DNA of 28,742 nt from CAYLOC01 sp964385195 (GTDB lineage: Bacteria; Actinomycetota; Actinomycetes; Propionibacteriales; Nocardioidaceae). The notes under the pieces were generated by a model that had not been told where the DNA came from, did not search any database, and saw nothing but the letters and a program-made list of their open reading frames with translations. The translations under genes were made by a program, and so were the position numbers. Of the stretch, positions 23,108-28,742 are shown piece by piece. Each line of letters opens with the position of its first letter. Within the stretch, counting starts at the first letter, position 1. Location: positions 1-28,742 of the forward strand of contig CAYLOC010000011.1 in the NCBI GenBank assembly GCA_964385195.1, given 5' to 3'.

Positions 23108-24411
23108 GGCCCGAAGACCCGTTCGGTGTAGGGGTTGGCGAAGACCCGGTCGGGGTCGGCGGAGTCGCGCTGGGCCAGGAAGTCATCGAACCGCGGGTAC
23201 AGCGGCGCAAGGTCCTCCCGACCCAGGGAGTGCAGCTTGCCCCAGTGCGGACGGCCCCCCGCCTCCCGTGCGATCTGCTCGAACGCGGTGAAGTACGGCT
23301 CCCGCCGCATCCGCAGGTTCTGATGGACGGCGACGTAGGCGCTCGGCCGCTGGTACGCCGTCGAGAGCCAGACGTCGTCGGCGGCCGCGAACCGTACCTC
23401 CACCGGGAACGGGATGCGGGCGTCGTGGCTGTCCACCCAGGAGCGGAGCGCGCGCAGCACGTCGCGCACGCGCCCGGCGGGTACGGCGTACTCGGTCTCG
23501 GCGAACCGGACGCGACGAGGCGAGCAGAACACCTGATGCGACGGCCCGGTGTACTCCCGTGCGCCGAGCGCGCGTGCGGAGAGCTGGTTGACCACGGGGG
23601 TGGTGCCCGGTGCGAGCGCGCACCACCGGTTGACCGCGGCGAAGACGCCGTTGGAGAGCACCTCGTCGTCGAGTACGTATCGCCAGCGCGGCAACGGCTG
23701 GTCGGCGACCGGGACGCGGTCGTTGGTCTTGGTCAGGGTCCGGTCGGTGTGCGGGAACCAGTAGAACTCGAAGTGGTCGTGGCCGTCCACGAACGCCTCC
23801 AGCGACTCCTCCACCTCCGCCAGCGGCATCGGGCGCTCCACGGCACGGAGGGTGAACGCCGGCACGCACTGCAACGTCACCGTCGCCACCACCCCGACCG
23901 CCCCCACCGACAGCCGCGCCGCCTCGAAGAGTCCCGCCTGCCCGCTCCCGGAGCACTCCACCACGCTGCCGTCGGCGCGCACGACCTCCAGCGCCCGCAC
24001 CTGCGCGGCCAGACCCGGAAGGGCGGCCCCGGTGCCGTGGGTGCCGGTCGCGATGGCGCCGGAGATCGTCTGCCGGTCGACGTCACCGAGGTTCTCCATC
24101 GCCAGGCCGTGGACGGCGAGCAGCCGGCTCAACCTGCCCAGTGTGACACCGGACTCGACGGTGACCCGCCCGGTGCGCTGGTCGAGGTCGATGAGGTGGT
24201 CCAGTCGGTCCAGCCGCACCTGGCAGTCCTCGGCCACCGCGGCGCCGGTGAAGGAGTGCCCCGCCCCGACTGCACGCACCCGCTGCCCGCGATGCGCGGC
24301 GGATCGAACACACTCGACGAGCTCGGCGACACTCCGTGGATGACAGACCTGGCGTGGCCGGGACTGTTCCAGGCGGGACCAGTTCCGCCAGCGGCGCGGG
24401 CGAGAAGTCAT
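23104..24411 (-). CDS. FAD-linked aldonolactone oxidase-family protein
   Basis: The 435-residue product belongs to the vanillyl-alcohol-oxidase/D-arabinono-1,4-lactone oxidase group. The N-terminal FAD-binding domain has VRAVGAGHSF, where His52 is the expected covalent FAD attachment site, and SGAIATGTHGTG. The C-terminal substrate domain ends in the family motif FANPYTERVFG. Such enzymes oxidise sugar-derived lactones or alditols; the true substrate is open. The ATG at 24411 overlaps the upstream PLP-enzyme stop as ATGA, and its own stop overlaps the next start, so all three genes are translated as a unit. The open frame continues to 25281, but only as an antisense-like shadow. Confidence 0.87.
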   Translation of the reverse strand: MTSRPRRWRNWSRLEQSRPRQVCHPRSVAELVECVRSAAHRGQRVRAVGAGHSFTGAAVAEDCQVRLDRLDHLIDLDQRTGRVTVESGVTLGRLSRLLAVHGLAMENLGDVDRQTISGAIATGTHGTGAALPGLAAQVRALEVVRADGSVVECSGSGQAGLFEAARLSVGAVGVVATVTLQCVPAFTLRAVERPMPLAEVEESLEAFVDGHDHFEFYWFPHTDRTLTKTNDRVPVADQPLPRWRYVLDDEVLSNGVFAAVNRWCALAPGTTPVVNQLSARALGAREYTGPSHQVFCSPRRVRFAETEYAVPAGRVRDVLRALRSWVDSHDARIPFPVEVRFAAADDVWLSTAYQRPSAYVAVHQNLRMRREPYFTAFEQIAREAGGRPHWGKLHSLGREDLAPLYPRFDDFLAQRDSADPDRVFANPYTERVFGP

Positions 24412-25571
24412 CCGAAGTTCCTCCCCTCCCCACGGTAGGTCGGAACCGTGTCCGCCACCGCCCCCTCGCGGATGCAGTACACCTGGTCGAACCGCTCCAG
24501 CATCTCGCCCGCCTTGGCATGCCGGAACCAGACCCGGTCCCCGCAGGAGAGCCCGCGCGCCGCCCGCCCCCGGACCGGGGTCTGCACCTCTCCCGGCCCT
24601 TCGGTCCGCAGCAGGGACAGCCCCGGGGGCCAGACCGGACGCGGAGCACGGGACCAGCCGGGCGGGCCGGAGGCGAGGTACCCGCCGCTGAACACGGTCG
24701 CGATCCGCCGCGCCGGTCGCCGTACGACGGGGAGTGCGAACCCCATCGCAGGTGCCGGCCGGAAGTCCCGGTAGCCGTCGAACAGAGTCGGGCCGTACAG
24801 CCCCGAGCCGGCCGCGAGCTCGGTCAGGCACGGGTCCGCGCCGGCCACGTGCAGGCTGCCGGTGCCGCCACCGTTGACCAGGTCCAGCGGGCCGACGTCG
24901 GTGACGGCGTCGATCACGGCGGACCGCCGCTGCAACAGCTCGGCGGCCGACCGCCGCTTCACCCAGCGCACCGCCGCAGAGGTGTCCGGAAGGCCGGCGA
25001 TCTGCGCGTCGTAGAACATCACCCCGCTCAGCCGCATCCCCTGTCGTCGCTGGATCTCCTCGGCCAGCCGGCGTGCCCGTCCCGGTGTGCGCACCGGTGA
25101 GCGCCGCACCCCCAGATGGGCCGGGCCGATCCGCAGCGAGGCATCGACCTCCAGGCACAGCCGCATCTCCGCCGCCGGAGCGGGCCCGATAGCGGAGGCG
25201 ATGAAGTCCAGCTGCTCGGTGCTGTCGACCATGACACACACCGCCCCGGCCACGACGGGGTCGGCAGCAAGGTCGCGCCATGCGTCTCGGTGCGCACTGG
25301 GGTAGGCGACCAGGATGTCGCGAAGACCGGCCCGGGCCAGCCAGAGCGCCTCCGGCAACGAGTAGGACAACACCCCCGCGAAGCCGGGAAGCGCAAGGAC
25401 CCGCTCCAACAACCCGCGGCAGCGCACGGACTTGCTTGCCACCCGGATCGGCAATGCCCCGGCGCGCCGTCGCAGGTCCTGCGCGTTCGCGTCGAAGGCG
25501 TCAAGGTCCAGCGCGGCCAGCGGCGGGTCCAGCGCTGCCGTCGCACGGTCAACCGCGGCCCAGTCCACCAC
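24408..25571 (-). CDS. PLP-dependent alanine-racemase-fold enzyme (D-amino-acid aldolase/deaminase-like)
   Basis: The 387-residue product resembles D-threonine aldolase/D-serine dehydratase-type enzymes with an alanine-racemase fold III barrel. The probable PLP lysine is Lys47 in RVASKSVR, and NGGGTGS is the phosphate-binding loop. The C-terminal beta domain carries WFRHAKAGE, whose histidine matches one zinc ligand of the D-serine dehydratase group, but the partner residue two positions later is Lys, so the metal site may be altered. The start is the GTG at 25571 with AAGGGAG upstream. The gene leads the coupled operon with the FAD oxidase and the phosphatase-like protein, a combination I recall being conserved in actinomycetes without an assigned pathway. 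Confidence 0.8.
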   Translation of the reverse strand: MVDWAAVDRATAALDPPLAALDLDAFDANAQDLRRRAGALPIRVASKSVRCRGLLERVLALPGFAGVLSYSLPEALWLARAGLRDILVAYPSAHRDAWRDLAADPVVAGAVCVMVDSTEQLDFIASAIGPAPAAEMRLCLEVDASLRIGPAHLGVRRSPVRTPGRARRLAEEIQRRQGMRLSGVMFYDAQIAGLPDTSAAVRWVKRRSAAELLQRRSAVIDAVTDVGPLDLVNGGGTGSLHVAGADPCLTELAAGSGLYGPTLFDGYRDFRPAPAMGFALPVVRRPARRIATVFSGGYLASGPPGWSRAPRPVWPPGLSLLRTEGPGEVQTPVRGRAARGLSCGDRVWFRHAKAGEMLERFDQVYCIREGAVADTVPTYRGEGRNFG

Positions 25572-25583
25572 CGGCGCTCCCTT

Positions 25584-25610
25584 CTGCTGCGGGGTCCTGC
25601 CAGCAGGGTA
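25584..25610 (-). promoter_or_regulatory. Promoter and leader of the PLP-enzyme operon
   Basis: A TACCCT box on the minus strand (25605-25610) precedes a CTGCTG/CAGCAG hairpin (25584-25589 with 25601-25606) and then the AAGGGAG ribosome site. The hairpin could instead end the transcript of the STAS gene's antisense strand. The evidence is weak. Confidence 0.25.
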
Positions 25611-25622
25611 CGACGATGCGGA

Positions 25623-25916
25623 TCAGGCCCGGCGCAGGATGCGGTTCAGCCTGGTCACCGCGAGCAGGCGGCGGAAGCGCGGGGGGCAGTCGCGCAGCAC
25701 CAGGTGGACTCCGGCACGCGAACAGCGCACGTGGGTCGCGGCCACCAGTCCCAGGCCCGCCGCGTCGATGAGCTGCAACTGGGACATGTCGAGGACGACG
25801 TCGGTGGCCGGGGTCTGCAGCGCCTGGTCCACACGGCCACGGACATCACTGACGTTCCGGGCGTCCAGATGCTCCCCGGCCTCGATCACGGCCGGTTCTG
25901 CGACCTCGAGCCACAT
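25623..25916 (-). CDS. STAS-domain protein without the phosphorylatable serine
   Basis: The 97-residue protein is a single STAS domain like anti-sigma-factor antagonists (SpoIIAA/RsbV). The core reads VVLDMSQLQLIDAAGLGLV. In classical antagonists this position is DSSGLG, and the second serine is phosphorylated by an anti-sigma kinase; here both are alanine (Ala52, Ala53). The protein therefore cannot be switched off by that route and may bind a partner constitutively or serve a structural role. The ATG at 25916 follows GGGGAGG. No anti-sigma kinase gene is adjacent. Confidence 0.85.
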   Translation of the reverse strand: MWLEVAEPAVIEAGEHLDARNVSDVRGRVDQALQTPATDVVLDMSQLQLIDAAGLGLVAATHVRCSRAGVHLVLRDCPPRFRRLLAVTRLNRILRRA

Positions 25917-26016
25917 CCTGGCGCACCTCCCCGCTGGCGGTTCCTACCAGTATGACGCGCCGACCGGGCGAAACGTTGCCCTCCGCGCCGTACAACGGCC
26001 GGGAATTACCGGGAGG

Positions 26017-26772
26017 TCAGCGAGGGGCCATGCGAAGCGCGCCGTCCATCCGGATCACCTCACCGTTGAGGTAGTCGTGGTCGAGGATCATCGTCACCAA
26101 CTGCGCATACTCCTCGGGCCGGGCCAGGCGCTTGGGGAACGGCACGCCCTCGGCGAGCGCGGCCCGGAACTCCTCGTTGATGCCGGCCATCATCGGCGTA
26201 TCGACGATGCCGGGGGCGATCGTGCACACCCGGATACCCAGGTTGGCCAGGTCCCGGGCGGCCGGCAGCGTCAACCCCACGACCCCGCCCTTGGAGGCGG
26301 CGTAGGCGATCTGCCCGATCTGACCCTCGTACGCCGCGACCGAGGCCGTGTTGACGATGACCCCACGAGCGCCGGTCTCCTCCGGCTCGGTCTGCGCGAT
26401 CGCCTCCGCGGCCAGCCGGAGCACGTTGAACGTGCCGACCAGGTTGACGTCGATGGTGGTGCGGAACGCTTCGAGGTCATGCGGCCCGTTCCTCGACAGC
26501 ACCCGTCCCGCGGTGGCGATGCCCGCGCAGCTGACCGCTACCCGCAACGGCCCCGCAGCGGCTGCCTGGTCGATCGCGGCCCGCACGTCCGCGTCCACCC
26601 TGACGTCGGTGGGCACCAGCGTGACTCCGTCGGGCGGCTCCGCCTTGTCGACGGCGCGCTCCAGATCCAGCCCGAACACGCGGGCGCCCCGGTCGGCAAG
26701 GGCGCGGGCGGTGGCTGCTCCGAGACCGGAAGCAGCGCCGGAGACGACGGCGGTCTGGTCGGTGAGGTGCAT
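26017..26772 (-). CDS. Short-chain dehydrogenase (3-hydroxyacyl-CoA dehydrogenase type II-like)
   Basis: The 251-residue protein is a classical SDR. The nucleotide-binding loop reads SGAASGLG, LDLE after beta-2 suggests NAD preference, and the catalytic residues are in NTASVAAYEGQIGQIAYAASK (Ser, Tyr, Lys). The sequence style (AYEGQIGQIAYAASKGG, PGIVDTPM) matches type II 3-hydroxyacyl-CoA dehydrogenases (HSD17B10-like), which act on short and branched acyl-CoAs such as 2-methyl-3-hydroxybutyryl-CoA. The start at 26772 has TAGGGT 6 bases upstream. It follows the adenosyltransferase gene by 9 bases. The substrate is inferred from family resemblance only. Confidence 0.88.
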   Translation of the reverse strand: MHLTDQTAVVSGAASGLGAATARALADRGARVFGLDLERAVDKAEPPDGVTLVPTDVRVDADVRAAIDQAAAAGPLRVAVSCAGIATAGRVLSRNGPHDLEAFRTTIDVNLVGTFNVLRLAAEAIAQTEPEETGARGVIVNTASVAAYEGQIGQIAYAASKGGVVGLTLPAARDLANLGIRVCTIAPGIVDTPMMAGINEEFRAALAEGVPFPKRLARPEEYAQLVTMILDHDYLNGEVIRMDGALRMAPR

Positions 26773-26778
26773 ATCCGC

Positions 26779-26784
26779 ACCCTA
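26779..26784 (-). promoter_or_regulatory. Putative -10 box, leaderless start of the SDR gene
   Basis: TAGGGT on the minus strand ends 6 bases before the ATG at 26772 and overlaps the stop of the adenosyltransferase gene. There is no ribosome site, so a separate leaderless transcript is likely. Confidence 0.45.
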
Positions 26785-27369
26785 CGCAGGCCCGCCTCCC
26801 CGTTCCCCGCCGGGTTTCCACAGCACGTCGCCCTCCACGGCGTTGTGGTGCCGGGCAAGGATGAACAGCAGGTCACTGAGCCGGTTGAGGTACTTGATCG
26901 CGCCGGTGTTCATGGTGTCGCCGTACTCCGCGTGCGCGGCCCACGCGCTGCGCTCGGCCCGCCGTACGACGGTGCGCGCCACGTGCAGGTGCGCCGCTCC
27001 GGCCCGTCCCCCGGGCAGGATGAACGACCGGAGCTTGGGCAGGTCCTCGTTGTAGTGGTCGCACCAGTCCTCCAGCCGCTTGACGTAGTCCGGCTCCACC
27101 CGCAGCGGCGGCACCTTCGGGTCCTCGACCACGGGGGTACACAGGTCGGCACCGACGTCGAACAGGTCGTTTTGTATCCAGGTGAGGACCTCGACCACGT
27201 CTTCGGCCAGGTCCCCGGAGGCGATCGCGGTCCCGATGTGTGAGTTCGCCTCGTCCACGTCGGCGTAGGCGATCAGCCGCGGATCAGTCTTCACCGTCAC
27301 GCTGTTGTCGCCGAGACGGGTCTCGCCGCCGTCCCCGGTACGGGTGTAGATGCGAGTCAGGTTCACCAT
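26782..27369 (-). CDS. pduO: Cob(I)alamin adenosyltransferase, PduO type
   Basis: The 195-residue product transfers the adenosyl group of ATP to cob(I)alamin, making the coenzyme used by B12-dependent mutases. The ATP-binding N-terminus is RIYTRTGDGGETRLGD (residues 6-21), and the helical-bundle motifs SFILPGGRAGAAHLHVART and VVRRAERSA are intact, as is the C-terminal KYLNRLSDLLFILAR. It thus supplies cofactor for the IcmA/MeaB system in this window. The ATG at 27369 has TACGCT 6 bases upstream. The longer frame to 27861 overlaps the DUF2550 gene and is spurious. Confidence 0.95.
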   Translation of the reverse strand: MVNLTRIYTRTGDGGETRLGDNSVTVKTDPRLIAYADVDEANSHIGTAIASGDLAEDVVEVLTWIQNDLFDVGADLCTPVVEDPKVPPLRVEPDYVKRLEDWCDHYNEDLPKLRSFILPGGRAGAAHLHVARTVVRRAERSAWAAHAEYGDTMNTGAIKYLNRLSDLLFILARHHNAVEGDVLWKPGGERGGGPA

Positions 27370-27375
27370 GCCGTC

Positions 27376-27381
27376 AGCGTA
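27376..27381 (-). promoter_or_regulatory. Putative -10 box, leaderless start of the adenosyltransferase gene
   Basis: TACGCT on the minus strand ends 6 bases before the ATG at 27369, in the 32-base spacer after the DUF2550 gene. No ribosome site is visible. Confidence 0.4.
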
Positions 27382-27401
27382 GACGACCCGGCGGCCGCAC
27401 C

Positions 27402-27866
27402 TCAGTGCGGAGGGAGCCGGCGAGAGCCGGGCGGAGCCGCCTCGGTCCAGGCCAGGAAGCTGGTGAGCGCCCGCTCCCCCATCGCCATCTCGATCGTCTC
27501 GCCGGTGTCGAGGCGCACGGCCACCACCAGGTGACCGGAGAACAGCGCGAACGCCTCGCTTCCCTGCGGGGTACGCCGACCGGTCACCTGCAGCGTCCGG
27601 TGGAACACCCGCTTGGGGCGGGGCGAGAACGAGAACACCCGGAACCACTGCAAGGTGCTGCCGGAGTACCGCGCCACGCCGAGGGTCCAGCCCCGGCCGG
27701 TGGAGCGGCCGATCTCGGTGCGTGGGGACCGCAGCCGCACACTGCACTCGAAAGTGGCGCCGCCCCGGCTGAGCCAGCGACGACGCCCGAACAGGAACAG
27801 CACGCAGGCAAGGGCCAGGGCGACAAGCAGGCCGATGACATCGAGGATGTCGGCCCACCACGGCAT
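27402..27866 (-). CDS. DUF2550 family membrane protein
   Basis: The 154-residue protein has one N-terminal membrane helix (about residues 5-26) followed by a basic FGRRRWLSRGG stretch and a beta-rich cytoplasmic domain of about 115 residues. Length, topology and position directly after atpC fit DUF2550, a family found in actinobacteria beside the ATP synthase operon. The function is unknown. The ATG at 27866 is 3 bases after the atpC stop, so it is very likely cotranscribed with the ATP synthase genes. Confidence 0.85.
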   Translation of the reverse strand: MPWWADILDVIGLLVALALACVLFLFGRRRWLSRGGATFECSVRLRSPRTEIGRSTGRGWTLGVARYSGSTLQWFRVFSFSPRPKRVFHRTLQVTGRRTPQGSEAFALFSGHLVVAVRLDTGETIEMAMGERALTSFLAWTEAAPPGSRRLPPH

Positions 27867-27869
27867 CGG

Positions 27870-28259
27870 CTAGGAGGCCTTCTCGTACGCGGCGATCCTG
27901 GCATCGGCCAATGCTACGGCGTCGGCGGCCTCGTCCTCGTCGGTCATGCTCTCGGCTGCCTCGCGGTCCCGTCGTGCCGCCTCGACGTCGATCTCGTCGG
28001 AGACCTCCACGCGCCCGGACAGGATCGAGACCCGGTTCTTCGCCACCGAGATGAACCCGCCGTCGACCGCAGCCACGAGATGCTCCCCGTCCTCGCCCCG
28101 GATGTCCACGGTTCCGATGGAGAGCACCGACAGCAGCGGCGTGTGGTTGGCCATGATGCCGAGCTCACCGTCGACGGTCCGGGTCAGCACCATCCGGGCC
28201 TCACCGGACCATACGATCCGGTCGGCCGCGACCAGCTCGATCTGCAGGGTTGCCGCCAT
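27870..28259 (-). CDS. atpC: F1Fo ATP synthase epsilon subunit
   Basis: The 129-residue product is the epsilon subunit of the F1 rotor, which couples gamma to the c-ring and restrains ATP hydrolysis. The N-terminal beta-sandwich contains the typical GELGIMANHTPLLSVL and VDGGFISVAKNRVSIL. The C-terminal helical part is short and acidic, as in many actinobacteria. It follows atpD by 9 bases. Confidence 0.96.
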   Translation of the reverse strand: MAATLQIELVAADRIVWSGEARMVLTRTVDGELGIMANHTPLLSVLSIGTVDIRGEDGEHLVAAVDGGFISVAKNRVSILSGRVEVSDEIDVEAARRDREAAESMTDEDEAADAVALADARIAAYEKAS

Positions 28260-28268
28260 CGGGACGTC

Positions 28269-28742
28269 CTAGCCTTCCTTCTGGATATCGGCCCACTTGC
28301 GCTCGACGTCGTCGAGACCACCGCACATGAAGAACGCCTGCTCGGCGACGTGGTCGTACTCGCCGTCACAGATCTTGGTGAAGGCCTCGATCGTGTCCTG
28401 CAGCGGCACCGTCGAGCCCTCGATGCCGGTGAACTGCTTGGCGACGTAGGTGTTCTGGGACAGGAACCGCTGGATGCGCCGCGCGCGGGACACGATCACC
28501 TTGTCCTCCTCCGACAGCTCGTCGACGCCGAGGATCGCGATGATGTCCTGCAGCTCCTTGTTGCGCTGCAGGATCTGCTTGACCCGGGTCGCGGTGTCGT
28601 AGTGGTCCTGGCCGATGTAGCGCGGGTCCAGGATCCGCGAGGTCGACGTCAGCGGGTCCACCGCCGGGTAGATCCCGAGTGCGGCCAGCTCACGGGTGAG
28701 CTCGGTGGTCGCGTCGAGGTGGGCGAACGTGGTGGCCGGCGC
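28269..28742 (-). CDS. atpD: F1Fo ATP synthase beta subunit, C-terminal part (runs off the window)
   Basis: Only the last 157 codons lie here; the gene continues past the window end and the reading frame is open to the last base. The visible part covers the end of the nucleotide-binding domain (TTFAHLDATTELTRELAALG, PAVDPLTSTSRILDP) and the C-terminal helical domain with the DELSEEDKVIVSRARRI segment, where the conserved DELSEED loop contacts gamma during rotation. It is upstream of atpC in the usual order, so the rest of the ATP synthase operon should lie beyond 28742. Confidence 0.97.
   Translation of the reverse strand, partial: APATTFAHLDATTELTRELAALGIYPAVDPLTSTSRILDPRYIGQDHYDTATRVKQILQRNKELQDIIAILGVDELSEEDKVIVSRARRIQRFLSQNTYVAKQFTGIEGSTVPLQDTIEAFTKICDGEYDHVAEQAFFMCGGLDDVERKWADIQKEG

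Noticed and set aside
25432..27243. Plus-strand frame of 603 codons across four minus-strand genes
   Set aside because: Antisense to STAS, SDR, adenosyltransferase and part of the PLP enzyme; typical high-GC artefact.

Overview
The window looks like chromosomal DNA of a high-GC actinomycete (Actinomycetota). The evidence is the mismatch-repair nuclease NucS, a DUF2550 gene next to atpC, a PduO-type adenosyltransferase, a SigE-family ECF sigma factor, a DivIVA/FilP-like coiled-coil protein, many GTG starts and several apparent leaderless promoters. The genus cannot be read from the sequence. From memory, much of the gene set (atpD/atpC, DUF2550, adenosyltransferase, hydroxyacyl-CoA dehydrogenase, nucS, coiled-coil gene, mce, thiolase, meaB, icmA, thioredoxin-TPR gene) matches one neighbourhood of the Streptomyces coelicolor chromosome. 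That match was not checked by search.

Layout. 1-1170: a thioredoxin/TPR co-chaperone gene flanked by palindromic intergenic DNA. 1171-2916: the large subunit of a B12-dependent acyl-CoA mutase with isobutyryl-CoA mutase signature residues. 2952-10064: a tightly coupled four-gene ABC exporter operon (two ATPases, two FtsX-type permeases). 10149-12872: meaB and a thiolase in one operon, with a divergent methylmalonyl-CoA epimerase. 12911-16220: a minus-strand set of ECF sigma factor, membrane-anchored beta-propeller protein and a stand-alone mraY, interrupted by two assembly gaps. 16502-18957: a DivIVA-like coiled-coil protein and an AI-2E-family membrane protein. 18974-21359: a tandem-duplicated hydroxyacyl-CoA dehydrogenase and a divergent nucS. 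21384-22539: ferritin and a conserved hypothetical. 22613-25571: a coupled operon of a PLP alanine-racemase-fold enzyme, an FAD aldonolactone-oxidase-like enzyme and a degenerate histidine phosphatase. 25623-28742: STAS protein, SDR dehydrogenase, cobalamin adenosyltransferase, DUF2550, atpC and the 3' end of atpD.

How the genes work together. The metabolic theme is short-chain acyl-CoA and B12 chemistry. The adenosyltransferase makes coenzyme B12, MeaB protects the mutase, the mutase rearranges a branched acyl-CoA, and epimerase, thiolase, hydroxyacyl-CoA dehydrogenase and SDR enzyme handle neighbouring acyl-CoA steps. The small B12-binding mutase subunit is not in the window. The exporter operon and the sigma/propeller/mraY group look like insertions into this backbone. 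The latter is the best candidate here for an undescribed system: a sigma factor with an extracytoplasmic sensor, followed by an extra lipid I synthase.

Both runs of 100 N (13174-13273 and 15902-16001) are flanked by exact duplicates of 45 and 55 bases. Collapsing each gap plus one duplicate restores full-length mraY (361 aa) and sigma factor (173 aa), so neither is a pseudogene. No stretch longer than 300 bases lacks a gene; the longest is 16221-16501. I saw no tRNA, rRNA, CRISPR array, insertion sequence or origin.
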